Shown here: piece by piece, positions 1 to 8,936 of the stretch
Numbering within the stretch: the stretch's first letter is position 1
Layout of the letters: every line of letters begins with the position of its first letter
Source of the DNA: Phycisphaeraceae bacterium
GTDB taxonomy: Bacteria; Planctomycetota; Phycisphaerae; Phycisphaerales; UBA1924
Length of the DNA: 50,084 nt
Reading direction: 5' to 3'
NCBI GenBank assembly: GCA_021297895.1
Contig: JAJTHN010000058.1
Coordinates: forward strand, 1-50,084
Program-made: the position numbers and the translations under genes
The notes under the pieces: model-generated
Databases searched by the model: none
What the model saw: the letters and a program-made list of their open reading frames with translations, nothing else
Told to the model about the DNA's origin: nothing

Positions 1-600
1 CCGCCCGCCGCGCTGTTCGCAACCCCCGCGGCCACGCCCGCGACCCCCGCCGCGACGCCGCCACGCTCCCCGCGCGCGATCGCCAGCCGCCCACGCGGCG
101 CGAGGCCCGCCGCGGGCGATCGCGCCGCCCGGCGCGCCGCACAGCCCGCATCCGACACCGCCCAGGCCCGCTACGACGCGGTGGTCAAGCTCATGCTCGA
201 TCAGCACGGCATCCGCGTCCGACGCTGGCGGAACAGCATGTCCGGCGTGGCGTACGAGGTCGCCTATCGCGACGGCAGCACCGCCCGGTTCATCGAAAGC
301 CCGCGGCCGAAGGGCCCCATGTCCGCGGCGATCTTCCTCCACGAAATCGGCCATCACGCCATCGGCTTCAATCGCTACAAACCCCGCTGCCTTGAGGAGT
401 ACCACGCCTGGGCGTGGTCGCTCCGCGCGATGGAGGAGCACGGCCTGAGCATCACCGACGCCGTCCGCCGACGGATGCACCAGTCCCTCCACTACGCCAT
501 CGGCAAAGCCACGCGCCGGGGCATCCGCGCTGTGCCGCCGGAGCTCCACCCGTTCATGTCACGGCCGCCACGCTCGCCGCGGAGCAAAGCCCGCGGCTGA
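1..600 (+). CDS. Zincin-like metallopeptidase-related protein, 5' end outside window
   Basis: The reading frame is open from the first base of the window, so the N-terminus lies upstream. An internal GTG at 181 could start a 139-residue form. The visible N-terminal part is rich in Ala, Pro and Arg and looks disordered. The conserved part carries HEIGHHAIGF, an HExxH zinc motif, followed about 14 residues later by EEYHAWAWSLRAME. An acidic residue in an Ala-rich helix at that spacing is what ImmA/IrrE-like zincins use as third ligand. No membrane segment is visible. It ends 2 bp before the stop of the convergent kynurenine gene. I infer a small zinc peptidase-like fold. Neither substrate nor activity can be read from the sequence. 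Confidence 0.6.
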   Translation, partial: PPAALFATPAATPATPAATPPRSPRAIASRPRGARPAAGDRAARRAAQPASDTAQARYDAVVKLMLDQHGIRVRRWRNSMSGVAYEVAYRDGSTARFIESPRPKGPMSAAIFLHEIGHHAIGFNRYKPRCLEEYHAWAWSLRAMEEHGLSITDAVRRRMHQSLHYAIGKATRRGIRAVPPELHPFMSRPPRSPRSKARG

Positions 601-602
601 AC

Positions 603-2768
603 TCACAGCGCCCGCAGCACCGCACGCACCGGACTCGCATCAAAGCCCTCGAGCTTCAGCGGCGGGGCGATCAGTTCGTACCGCCCGTCGCCGACCCCCT
701 CGAGCACGAGCCCCTCAAGAATCGCGATGTCCACCCGATGGATCGCCTTGTGCGCGGGCAGATCCTTGCTGTCGAACGTGTCCACGCTGGGCGTGTCCAC
801 CCCCACCGTGATCACGCCCGCCGCGGCGAGGCGCTCGACAAGCTCGACCGAAAGCCCGGCGAATCCCTCGTCGAACACGCCGCCGGCGCGGTGCGTGTTC
901 GTGCGGATGAGCACGCGGCGCGAGGAAAGATCGGCGATCGGCACGCTCAGATCCTCCGGCCGCACACGCCCGCCGCGGGGCGTGCTCGCCGAGACGACGA
1001 TGCACTCGCCGATGTAGTGATCCAGCGGCTGTCGATCGATCGGGCGCCCGTCGGTCGCGTAGTGGTTCGGCCCGTCGGCGTGCGAGCCAAGGTGCACCGT
1101 CGCCGTCAGCGTGCTCAGCGTCACCGTGTCGCCGCGCGAGAGTTCGCACAGCACGCGGCGTGATGCGGGCGTGTCCCCCGGCCAGACGGGCAAGCTCGCG
1201 TTGACCACGGGCGAGCAGTCGTGCAGCACCGCCGCCGCCCCCCGCCCATCGAGCACGCGCCGGCCCGCCGCCGTCACCTCCTGACGCCACGCTTCCTCGC
1301 CGCGCTGCGACAGCACCGTCATCGGCACCGCCGCGGCGACCGAGGCGATGACCTTCTCCAGCCGCTCGCCGGCCTTCAGCGCCGCCGTGTACGGCTGGGT
1401 CGAGAAACTCACGAGGTTGTACCGCGGCACACACCGCTCCGGCTCGGCCGCGTGCAGCACCTGCTCGATGCGTTTGCGGTAACGCCAATCCTCCCGCCCC
1501 ACCAGATCGCGCATCTCGACGAAGTTCTCCAGCGCCATCTGCGCGATCGCGTCGGCCTGCGGCTTGCGCTCGAACTGATACGCCTCCAGCGCCGCGCGCT
1601 GATCCCCCGAATGCTCGACCAGCAGCCGCGTCATGCACACGACATCCTCGAACGCCGCGTTCATTCCCTGTCCATAGAACGGCACGATCGCGTGGGCCGC
1701 ATCGCCGACCATCGCCACGCGTCCATCCCGCTGCCACGGATAGCAACGGACCGTCACCAGCGACGACACGGGGTTGCTCGCAAAGTCCTGCTCCAGCGTC
1801 GGCATGAATGCCGCGGCGTCGCCGTACTCGCGCTCAAAAAACTTCCGCACGCTCTCGCCACCGTCCCGGCTCACGCCGACACGATCGAACGCGTGCCCGC
1901 CGGATTGCTCATCGCCGCTCATCGGCCAGAACAGCGTGCACGTGAACGAGCCATCGCGGTTCGGCAGGGCGATCATCATCGCCCCTGCCTTGCCCCCGCG
2001 GGGCCAGATGTGCAGTCCGCTGGGGTCCATCGCGTATCGCGATGCATCGACACCGACCCCACGCCCCCGCGTGCCCATGTGCGCCGCCGCGCGTGCGGCC
2101 GCGGCCGACTTCTGCCACGCCGCGACCGCCTCCGCTCCCCGCGCGATCTCCATCGCAGGAGGGATGTGCAGCTCCTTGTACCCGTGCTGCAGGTATGTCT
2201 GCTGATACTCGAAGCGGTCGGTCTTCATCATCACGCCGCGAACGGCGCTGAACGCTCCATCGGCGCTGGCGATCAAGTCCGCATCCACGCTCCGGCTCGC
2301 GCCGCCGGCATCCCGGAACGCGGCCCTTGCGTACCCCGGCGACACATCAATGTCCGTGCAGGTCTGTTCGAAGTGCATCTCCACGCCCGGCTCCCTCGCC
2401 GCGGCGTCGATGAGCGTCATGTTCAGCCCGCCTCGAGAAACCGAGTTGATCGCGTCGCCCGCGTGCGTCGAGTACGCCTGGAACACCGGCTCGCCCGCGC
2501 CGGCCGGGTGCACCACGCGTCCGTACATCGGGATCGCGTCGCGCTCCATCACCGCGCGATCAAGCCCCACGCTCGCCAGCGCGTGAATGCCACGCGCCGA
2601 GAGCGCCAGGTTGATCGACCGGCCCCCGACGTATCCGCGGGCCCGCGGATCAGGCCTTCGCTCGTACACCCGAACGCTGCACCCTTGGCGCGCCAGCGAA
2701 ACCGCCAGCAGAGATCCCGCCAGCCCCGCACCGACGATCACCACACGCTTGCCGGCGATACTGCCCAC
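603..2768 (-). CDS. kmo/kynB: Bifunctional kynurenine 3-monooxygenase / kynurenine formamidase (KMO-KynB fusion)
   Basis: A single 721-residue protein with two full domains. Residues 1 to about 475 form a FAD monooxygenase: the FAD-binding GAGLAGSLLA near the N-terminus and GDAAHAIVPFYGQGMNAAFE later, both characteristic of kynurenine 3-monooxygenase. Residues 514-721 are a complete cyclase-family kynurenine formamidase of KynB length (about 208 residues) with the metal motif HLGSHADGPNH and the C-terminal ILEGLVLEGV. KynB hydrolyses N-formylkynurenine to kynurenine, and KMO hydroxylates kynurenine to 3-hydroxykynurenine, so the fusion would cover consecutive steps of tryptophan degradation or de novo NAD synthesis. 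The GTG start at 2768 is chosen because GGAGAGGAG precedes it by six bases. An upstream extension of 24 residues is Arg-rich and poorly plausible. The MoxR gene lies 49 bp upstream on the same strand. Confidence 0.9.
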   Translation of the reverse strand: MGSIAGKRVVIVGAGLAGSLLAVSLARQGCSVRVYERRPDPRARGYVGGRSINLALSARGIHALASVGLDRAVMERDAIPMYGRVVHPAGAGEPVFQAYSTHAGDAINSVSRGGLNMTLIDAAAREPGVEMHFEQTCTDIDVSPGYARAAFRDAGGASRSVDADLIASADGAFSAVRGVMMKTDRFEYQQTYLQHGYKELHIPPAMEIARGAEAVAAWQKSAAAARAAAHMGTRGRGVGVDASRYAMDPSGLHIWPRGGKAGAMMIALPNRDGSFTCTLFWPMSGDEQSGGHAFDRVGVSRDGGESVRKFFEREYGDAAAFMPTLEQDFASNPVSSLVTVRCYPWQRDGRVAMVGDAAHAIVPFYGQGMNAAFEDVVCMTRLLVEHSGDQRAALEAYQFERKPQADAIAQMALENFVEMRDLVGREDWRYRKRIEQVLHAAEPERCVPRYNLVSFSTQPYTAALKAGERLEKVIASVAAAVPMTVLSQRGEEAWRQEVTAAGRRVLDGRGAAAVLHDCSPVVNASLPVWPGDTPASRRVLCELSRGDTVTLSTLTATVHLGSHADGPNHYATDGRPIDRQPLDHYIGECIVVSASTPRGGRVRPEDLSVPIADLSSRRVLIRTNTHRAGGVFDEGFAGLSVELVERLAAAGVITVGVDTPSVDTFDSKDLPAHKAIHRVDIAILEGLVLEGVGDGRYELIAPPLKLEGFDASPVRAVLRAL

Positions 2769-2817
2769 GAGTTGCTCCTCTCCGGCCGCCCCCGCACTTG
2801 GCACGCCCCGCCCGCGA

Positions 2818-3789
2818 TCACACGGGCACCGCGACCTCATCGAGCACCGAGCGCAGAATCCTCGCGCTCGCCTCGATCATGCCATCGAGCCCGCCCCCGC
2901 CGAGCCCCGCGCCAGCCCGCGGAATCAGCCTGTGCGCCGCGACGGGGATCACGTTCTCGACGATGTCCTCCGGCACCACAAACCCGCGCCCCGCCAGCAC
3001 CGCGCTCGCCCGCGCCGCCGCGGACAGTGCCAGCGCACCCCGCGGCGAAAGCCCGAGCTGCAACTCCGCGTGCTGCCGCGTCCGCGTCGCCAGCGCGATG
3101 ATGTACTCAACCAGCGACTTATCCATCGCCACGGAGTCCACACGCTTCTGGAGCTCGAGCACCGCCGCCGTGCTCAGCACCGGGCTCATCGCCCTCAGCG
3201 ACGTCTGCGCCGGCCGCTGCTGGAGCACCCGCGCCTCGTTCTCCGGGCTGGGATAACCGAGCGTCACACGCATCAGGAAACGGTCGAGTTGGTTCTCCGG
3301 CAGCGCGAACGTCCCGTGAAAGTCCGTCGGATTCTGCGTCGCCACAACCATGAATGGCTCGGGCAGCGGGTGCGTCTTGCCGTCGATCGTCACGGCCGAG
3401 TCGCTCATCGCCTCCAGAAGCGCCGTTTGCGTCCGCGGCGTCGCGCGGTTGATCTCATCGGCCAGCACGATGTTCGCGAAGATCGGCCCCGGCTTGAACT
3501 CAAAGCGGTCCGTCTCCCGACGATAGATACTCACACCCAGAATGTCCGACGGCAACAGGTCCGGCGTGAGCTGCAATCGCGCAAAGCCCGCATCGATGCT
3601 CCGCGCAAGGCTCGTCGCCAGGATCGTCTTGCCCACGCCGGGCACATCCTCGATCAGGCAGTGGCCCCGCGCAAGCAGGCAGCAGATCAACTGATCGATG
3701 CTCTGCTCGCTCCCAAGAAAGACCGACGCGATGGACGCACGCAGTCGCTTGATCTGCCCCGCCGTTGTTTCGTCGCTGCTCGTGCTCAT
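2818..3789 (-). CDS. MoxR-family AAA+ ATPase
   Basis: A 323-residue cytoplasmic AAA+ protein. Walker A is GVGKT within EDVPGVGKT, Walker B is LADEINRATPRTQ, and ATQNPTDFHGTFALPENQLDRF is the usual MoxR sensor stretch (key residues N, P, E and the DRF). The C-terminal lid follows. MoxR ATPases act as chaperones that mature partner proteins, often ones with von Willebrand A domains. Those partners (DUF58 and VWA genes) usually follow moxR directly. Here the next gene on the strand, 49 bp away, is the kynurenine fusion, so the partner is not obvious. The ATG at 3789 is chosen because conservation begins just after it. The frame continues upstream for 52 low-complexity residues. No strong ribosome site is visible. 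Confidence 0.88.
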   Translation of the reverse strand: MSTSSDETTAGQIKRLRASIASVFLGSEQSIDQLICCLLARGHCLIEDVPGVGKTILATSLARSIDAGFARLQLTPDLLPSDILGVSIYRRETDRFEFKPGPIFANIVLADEINRATPRTQTALLEAMSDSAVTIDGKTHPLPEPFMVVATQNPTDFHGTFALPENQLDRFLMRVTLGYPSPENEARVLQQRPAQTSLRAMSPVLSTAAVLELQKRVDSVAMDKSLVEYIIALATRTRQHAELQLGLSPRGALALSAAARASAVLAGRGFVVPEDIVENVIPVAAHRLIPRAGAGLGGGGLDGMIEASARILRSVLDEVAVPV

Positions 3790-3905
3790 GAACGCTGAGC
3801 GTACGCCCGCGTCCCGCACCCCGCACCGCACACGCCCAGCGTCGTTCCCCTCGCCCGCCGAGGGGCTCCGCCCCAGTATCGCTGGCCGGACACACGCTAA
3901 ACTCC

Positions 3906-4970
3906 GTGCGAGTGCCCGATCCGAGCGACCAACATCGCGATGCATCGATCGACCCGATCACGGGCCCGGCGGCCTCCTCCGCAACCCCGCCAGATGCAGT
4001 CGCCGCCGGCTCCAGAACCCGCGCCCTGGCGCTTCTGGACCGTTCGCTGAAGGGACGCCTCCCGTGCGTCACCTGCGGCTACGACCTGCACTCCATCTCC
4101 ATCCTCGGCGTCTGTCCGGAGTGCGGCACCGCCGTCCGCGCGACGATCCTTGCCGTCGTCGATCCGCTGGCCGAGGAACTCCGACCGATCCAGCGTCCAC
4201 GCCTGGTCGCGCTCGGGCTGCTGGTGTGGATCGTCGCGTCACTCCTGGCTGCGTTGGTGGCGTGGCGGCTGACATGGGGCTTCATCGCCGCGGTCTGGCT
4301 CGAGCAGTTCACGCCGCATCCCGGCGTTGCCTGGACAACCGTCGGTGGCGTGCTGATCTGGGTCGCCGGACTGGGCACCCTCGGGCTCGTCCGCCCGTAC
4401 GCCGACTTTGGCAAGTGGCGGGCTGTCAGCGTTCTCTGCGCGTTGCCGCTCTTTGGCGTTCTGGGCGCGATGGTCTATCTCGACACGCCGCGGCCGATTC
4501 AATCCGGCCCCGCGACCGTCGCCGACGTCTGGGCAGACACCTCCACCAGCGGGCTGCGGTTCCTGGCCTACACGATCATTCTGGCCATCATCGCGCTGCT
4601 TCGCCCTACGGCCCGAGTGCTTGTCGCACGCTCGCTGGCCATCCGCACCGGCCGCGTCGATCGACAGACGCTCATCGCCATGGCCGCCGCTGTCGGCGTC
4701 GTCGCACTCGGCGACGCCATCGGCGCGCTGGGCCAGCCCCTCGCCGGAGGCGTGAGCGAAACCGCGATGTTCATCGGCGCATCGCTCATGGTCACGGGCG
4801 GGCTGCTTTTCACCATCGGGCTCTTCGGCTCCCTGATCGACGCATTCCGCATCGCCCGCGCCATCATCGCGCCGGGTCCGAGCATGTCGGCCGTGCTCCA
4901 CGGCTCGCCACCGCCCGCCCCCGGGCACACCTTCGCGGCGAACCCGCCATCGCGAGCGCGCGACGCATGA
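3906..4970 (+). CDS. Zinc-ribbon multi-pass membrane protein
   Basis: A 354-residue protein with a polar N-terminus, then a zinc ribbon with Cys54, Cys57, Cys70 and Cys73 (CVTCGYDL and CPECG). About six hydrophobic segments follow between residue 95 and residue 320, and the C-terminus is Pro-rich. The CxxCGYDL...CPxCG arrangement in front of membrane helices is a pattern I associate with planctomycete proteins of unknown function. The GTG start at 3906 is the only early start in frame and gives the ribbon an N-terminal tail. Another GTG lies two codons in. Its stop overlaps the start of the next gene in an ATGA, so the two are probably translated together. It is divergent from moxR across 116 bp. 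Function unknown. Confidence 0.7.
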   Translation: MRVPDPSDQHRDASIDPITGPAASSATPPDAVAAGSRTRALALLDRSLKGRLPCVTCGYDLHSISILGVCPECGTAVRATILAVVDPLAEELRPIQRPRLVALGLLVWIVASLLAALVAWRLTWGFIAAVWLEQFTPHPGVAWTTVGGVLIWVAGLGTLGLVRPYADFGKWRAVSVLCALPLFGVLGAMVYLDTPRPIQSGPATVADVWADTSTSGLRFLAYTIILAIIALLRPTARVLVARSLAIRTGRVDRQTLIAMAAAVGVVALGDAIGALGQPLAGGVSETAMFIGASLMVTGGLLFTIGLFGSLIDAFRIARAIIAPGPSMSAVLHGSPPPAPGHTFAANPPSRARDA

Positions 4971-5443
4971 GCCCCGAACTTCAGGACCGATTCGACGCAC
5001 TCCTGCAGGACGCCATCGACGCGCTGCCGGATCACTTTCAGGATGCGCTGCACGAACTGCCCGTGATTGTCGAGGATCGACCCGACCCGGCCATGATCGC
5101 CGACCTCCGCAGGGAGGGTGTTCTTCCGCCGCCGGAGCAGCCCCAATCGCGCGACGGCAACCCCCGCGAACAGCCCGGCGACGAAGACAACAGTGACACG
5201 GACGACGACCTCTGCGGCCTTCACTCGGGCATCGCCATCACCGAACAATCCGTCAACACTGCCTTTGAACTCCCCCCCACAATCCACATCTTTCGCGAGC
5301 CCATCGTCCGTCTCGCCGGCGGCTGGGAACAGCCCAACGCCGACGATGAGATCTACGAGGAGGTCCGTATCACGCTTCTGCATGAACTCGGCCATCACTT
5401 CGGGCTCGACGAGGATGACCTCGACGAACTCGGCTACGCCTGA
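4967..5443 (+). CDS. Minimal zincin (metallopeptidase family resembling PF06262)
   Basis: 158 residues. The C-terminus holds HELGHHFGLDEDDLDELGY, with HELGH at 139-143. This is the hallmark of the small MMP-like zincin family, where a short alpha/beta domain ends soon after HExxH. The N-terminal part carries the family's ELPVIVEDRP stretch. It is followed by an acidic linker (about residues 47-85) absent from the shortest members, then HSGIAITE and PPTIHIFREPI. It starts in an ATGA overlap with the upstream zinc-ribbon membrane protein. No signal peptide, so it is likely cytoplasmic. Members of this family are widespread in actinobacteria and planctomycetes, with no well-established substrate that I can name. 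Confidence 0.82.
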   Translation: MSPELQDRFDALLQDAIDALPDHFQDALHELPVIVEDRPDPAMIADLRREGVLPPPEQPQSRDGNPREQPGDEDNSDTDDDLCGLHSGIAITEQSVNTAFELPPTIHIFREPIVRLAGGWEQPNADDEIYEEVRITLLHELGHHFGLDEDDLDELGYA

Positions 5444-5563
5444 GCCACCCCGCAACCAAAAGCAAACGCTTCGGAACAACCACGCAAGGGCTTGGGCCGA
5501 GAGTACTGTTGCGACACAGCGCCCACAGGCGCACGCCTCAAGTCACACCCTTCGGAGATTTCA

Positions 5564-7390
5564 ATGACCCGCTGCACACCGACCGCTCTTCTCTCCGCTC
5601 GCACGATGATCGCCGGCCTTGCGCTCGTGGCGGGGTCCGCACTTTCGGCGTTGGCCTCCAACACGGTCGCGCTGATCGAACTCGACGGACCGATTTCCGA
5701 TCGCGGCCGCGACACGGGCGGTCTGGCCCTCTTCGGCGGCGGCGGCGACAAACTCCACATGCGCGATCTGCTCAAGGCCTTCGAAACCGCCGCCAAGGAC
5801 AACGACGTCGAGGGCATCATCATCCGGGTCCTCGACGCGGAACTGACCCCGACGATGATCCAGGAACTGGGCGACGGCATCAAGCGAGCCCGCGACGCCG
5901 GCAAGAAGGTCCACCTCTTTGCCGAGAATCTCTCGACCAACGAACTGCTCCTGGGCGCACGCTGCGATGAGATCATCATCCAGACCGGTGGCGGCGTCAT
6001 GCTCCCCGGCGTGTACATGGAAGAGATGTTCCTCGCCGACACCCTCCGCTGGGCCGGCATCGAACCCAGTTTCGTGCAGGTCGGTGACTACAAGGGCGCC
6101 AGCGAGATGATGGCCAACTCCAAGCCCAGCCCCCAGTGGGACGAGAACATCAACAAACTCCTCGATCAGATGTACGGCCAAGTCCGATCCGAACTCAAGG
6201 CCGGCCGCAAACTCTCCGACGCACAACTGGACAAGGCCATGGAGACCGCATGGCTCGCCAGCGACACCGACGCCAAGGCCGTCGGGCTTGTCGACACCAT
6301 CACGGATTGGGCCGATATCGACGCGCACCTGGCCAAGACCTACGGCGATGACATGGACTGGCGCGATGACCTTCTGCCCTCGAGCGAAATCGATCTGGCC
6401 AATGCCAACCCGTTCACCGTCTTCGCCATGCTCATGAAGAAGCCGGAGGTCGAGCCCAAGCGCGACACCATCGCCGTCGTTCACATTGACGGTGCCATCG
6501 TCGACGGCGAATCCGCCCCCGCGGGCATCATGGGTGGCGGCGGCAACGTCGGCTCCCGCACGATTCGCCGAACCCTGATGGACCTCGAGGACAACGAGAA
6601 TGTCAAGGGCGTCGTCCTCCGCATCGACTCGCCCGGAGGCTCGGCCATCGCCAGCGAGATCATCCTCCAGGGTGTCAAGCGGCTCAGCAAGGTCAAGCCC
6701 GTCTTTGTCAGCGTCGGCTCCATGGCCGCCAGCGGCGGGTACTACATCGCCGTCGCCGGTCAACGCATCTACATGAACGAGTCCTCGATCGTCGGCTCCA
6801 TCGGCGTCGTTGGCGGCAAGATGTCCCTCGGCGGGCTCATGGAGAAGCTCAAGGTCAACATCGTCCCCCGCGCCCGCGGCCCGCGTGCCAGCATGTTCGG
6901 CGCCATGTCTCCCTGGTCAGACGCCGAGAAGGCGATTGTCCGCCAGAAGATGACCGAGACCTATGACCTCTTCACCAAGCGGGTCACCGAGGGTCGCCCC
7001 GGCATCGACCTGTCCAAGGCCGCCGAGGGTCGCCTCTTCTGCGGCCCCGCCGCCCTCGACCTGAAGATGGTCGACGAGATCGGCTCGCTCAACGATGCCG
7101 TGACCGAGCTGGCCTCGACCCTCAATCTCACGCCCGGGCAGTTCGACGTTTTCGACTTCCCGCCGCCACCCTCTTTCGAGGAAATGCTCAGCAACGCCTT
7201 CGGCGGGGCCTCGGCGTCGCTTTCCATGAACTCCGGCAACCCCCTCATGGCTCAAGTCAGCACCACCGCCCGGGCATTGCTCGGTGACCAGACCTTCGAC
7301 ACCGTCCGCTCGGGCGTTGAAGCCATGCTCCAACTCCGTAACGAACCCGTCATCCTCGCGACGCCTCGCGCACTGCTCTTCCGGTGGTGA
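5564..7390 (+). CDS. sppA: Signal peptide peptidase SppA, long (67-kDa) type
   Basis: A 608-residue serine/lysine protease with two tandem ClpP-like domains, as in E. coli SppA. It degrades cleaved signal peptides at the inner membrane. The N-terminus has a hydrophobic segment ([19 protein letters not shown]) that serves as signal or anchor. The catalytic lysine is Lys177 in [10 protein letters not shown], and the nucleophile is Ser390 in AASGGYY of the second domain, preceded by DSPGGSA. The ATG at 5564 is preceded by CGGAG six bases upstream. Longer readings add only implausible residues. A strong intrinsic terminator follows at 7452, suggesting a transcription unit that ends here. The preceding zincin gene is 120 bp away. 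Confidence 0.92.
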   Translation: MTRCTPTALLSARTMIAGLALVAGSALSALASNTVALIELDGPISDRGRDTGGLALFGGGGDKLHMRDLLKAFETAAKDNDVEGIIIRVLDAELTPTMIQELGDGIKRARDAGKKVHLFAENLSTNELLLGARCDEIIIQTGGGVMLPGVYMEEMFLADTLRWAGIEPSFVQVGDYKGASEMMANSKPSPQWDENINKLLDQMYGQVRSELKAGRKLSDAQLDKAMETAWLASDTDAKAVGLVDTITDWADIDAHLAKTYGDDMDWRDDLLPSSEIDLANANPFTVFAMLMKKPEVEPKRDTIAVVHIDGAIVDGESAPAGIMGGGGNVGSRTIRRTLMDLEDNENVKGVVLRIDSPGGSAIASEIILQGVKRLSKVKPVFVSVGSMAASGGYYIAVAGQRIYMNESSIVGSIGVVGGKMSLGGLMEKLKVNIVPRARGPRASMFGAMSPWSDAEKAIVRQKMTETYDLFTKRVTEGRPGIDLSKAAEGRLFCGPAALDLKMVDEIGSLNDAVTELASTLNLTPGQFDVFDFPPPPSFEEMLSNAFGGASASLSMNSGNPLMAQVSTTARALLGDQTFDTVRSGVEAMLQLRNEPVILATPRALLFRW

Positions 7391-7451
7391 TCACCGGCGA
7401 ACCGTGCCGATCCCAGCTTGGCGCGGTCCGAAACTCGAGCACTCGTCACTC

Positions 7452-7485
7452 AAGCCCGCCGCGAGCCCCGCGGCGGGCTTTTTCG
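7452..7485 (+). terminator. Intrinsic terminator after sppA
   Basis: A perfect 12-bp inverted repeat (AAGCCCGCCGCG and CGCGGCGGGCTT, arms 7452-7463 and 7469-7480) with a 5-base loop, followed by TTT. It lies 62 bp past the sppA stop and before the pseudopilin gene. The GC-rich stem and T-run on the + strand make a Rho-independent terminator for sppA likely. Confidence 0.8.
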
Positions 7486-7571
7486 TGCGCCCCGCATCCC
7501 CCACTGGGTATCGGGTACTCCCGGGCAAGCGCACTCGACACATGTCAGAGCTTGATGTAGTCTCGACGGTC

Positions 7572-8486
7572 ATGCCCATCCACTCTTGGCATCGAAGCGC
7601 GTTCACGCTCATCGAGTTGCTCGTGGTGATCGCCATCATCGCGCTGCTGGTGGGCATCCTGCTCCCCGCACTGGCTAAGGGACGCGAAGCCGGCCGCATG
7701 GCGGTCTGCGCATCGAACATGCGGCAGATCGGCGTCGGCTTCGGCATGTACGCCAACGACAACAAGGAACAGATCTGGGAAGCCGGCCACAACACGCCGT
7801 TCCGCTTCTGGTACGCGGGGCCCCGCAACCCGACGAGCCCGTCCGACGCTTCCAACCCGATTGTCCTCGGCGCAGCCTTCGACTACCTCAACATTCAGGA
7901 TCGCATCTTCGAGTGCCCGTCCAACAAACGCCGCACACCGGTCGGCCTCGGTGGCCGCGGCGATCCGTACTGGTCTATGCCTCAAGGGCAGGTCCAGCAG
8001 ATCCTCTGGAACCAGTTCCTTTCCGATCGCTCGCTGAACTTCGACTACACGATGGCCACCGGCGCCAGCGGCGCTCCGCTGTCAACGTCCACTCGGGTCA
8101 TGTGGGACGCCAACTGCATCCGCCTGTCGGCGCAAGCCGAACGGCCACCCGCGCAGTTCGCGGCGTTGCGCCCGTTCCGCGGCATCCCCGTCTTCTTCGA
8201 GGAAGACACCATCTGGTACAACGCCAAGAGCCCCGACGGCATGTTCAGCAACTTCGATCAGATGTCCACTCGTCACGACAAAAAGGGACACATCGTCCAT
8301 CTGGCCGGGGATGTCGAGCTTTTCGAGTTCCCGCGCGGCAGCGATCCGGAATCTCAGGCTGACGCCGGCGACTTCACCGGCAATGACATCCTCGCCGCTC
8401 AGGGCAACGGCAACATCTGGTACCGCTACACCCCATCGTGGCCCGCAGTGCCTCGCCCTCACGGCTGGCTCAAGCGCCCGCAGTAA
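7572..8486 (+). CDS. Pseudopilin-like protein with prepilin N-terminal methylation motif
   Basis: 304 residues. A short leader [10 protein letters not shown] is followed by [22 protein letters not shown], the classic type IV pilin/type II pseudopilin helix with Glu at +5 of the mature chain. Cleavage would be after Ala instead of the usual Gly. The soluble part has [17 protein letters not shown], typical of planctomycete PulG-like proteins. Near the C-terminus [19 protein letters not shown] resembles the His/Asp-Gly motif that closes many of these proteins. Planctomycetes encode many such proteins, and their roles are mostly unknown. An in-frame ATG at 7542 is an alternative start. Neither has a good ribosome site. 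The gene follows the sppA terminator, so it needs its own promoter. Confidence 0.8.
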   Translation: MPIHSWHRSAFTLIELLVVIAIIALLVGILLPALAKGREAGRMAVCASNMRQIGVGFGMYANDNKEQIWEAGHNTPFRFWYAGPRNPTSPSDASNPIVLGAAFDYLNIQDRIFECPSNKRRTPVGLGGRGDPYWSMPQGQVQQILWNQFLSDRSLNFDYTMATGASGAPLSTSTRVMWDANCIRLSAQAERPPAQFAALRPFRGIPVFFEEDTIWYNAKSPDGMFSNFDQMSTRHDKKGHIVHLAGDVELFEFPRGSDPESQADAGDFTGNDILAAQGNGNIWYRYTPSWPAVPRPHGWLKRPQ

Positions 8487-8504
8487 CCCGCCCCGCGCAT
8501 CAAC

Positions 8505-8936
8505 TCAGGCCGTCAGGTCCACGCCGCGGGACACCCGAGCGATCGCGGCTCGGCGCTCGGCATCGCTCGCCTGTGCACGCGCGAGCTCCGCCTTGAGCCG
8601 CTCGCTCGCCTCCGCCGCACGTTGCTCCTGCGCATCCTGCTCGGCGCGCCGACGCTCGATCCGCTGTTCCTGAGCCTCCCGCTCCGCACGCCGAGCCGCG
8701 GCCTCTTCCCGGGCTTGCGCCGAACGCTTGAGTGACTCATCGATCACGTCATCAATGACCCGCGCAGTCTGCTCCTTCACCGCGGCTCCGACAAGCCGCC
8801 CGAGCCGCGCTCGATCCTCAGCGCCCGCCCCCAACCCCTCCGCCGCCTGCGCGAGCACAGGCGAGTTGCTCAGAACACCGGCAAAGAGCGACCCGATGCT
8901 CAAATCCGACCTGTTCCCAACCGCCTCGATGGCCAT
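8505..8936 (-). CDS. Hypothetical coiled-coil protein
   Basis: 143 residues. The first third has mixed composition (MAIEAVGNRSDLSIGSLFAG). From about residue 65 it is one long Ala/Arg/Glu/Gln-rich helix with AREEAAARRAEREAQEQR-like heptads, a clear coiled coil. No signal peptide or membrane segment. The ATG at 8936 has GGAG six bases upstream, which favours it over the longer form starting at 8993. It is convergent with the pseudopilin gene, with an 18-bp gap. I recognise no family. The arrangement recalls small cytoplasmic adaptor or flagellum-associated proteins, but nothing in the context supports either. Confidence 0.6.
   Translation of the reverse strand: MAIEAVGNRSDLSIGSLFAGVLSNSPVLAQAAEGLGAGAEDRARLGRLVGAAVKEQTARVIDDVIDESLKRSAQAREEAAARRAEREAQEQRIERRRAEQDAQEQRAAEASERLKAELARAQASDAERRAAIARVSRGVDLTA

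Noticed and set aside
1221-3101. A 626-codon open frame on the + strand covering the kynurenine gene and part of moxR
   Set aside because: It is antisense to two clearly conserved genes and its translation is Arg/His/Pro-rich without any motif. In DNA this GC-rich, long antisense frames occur by chance.
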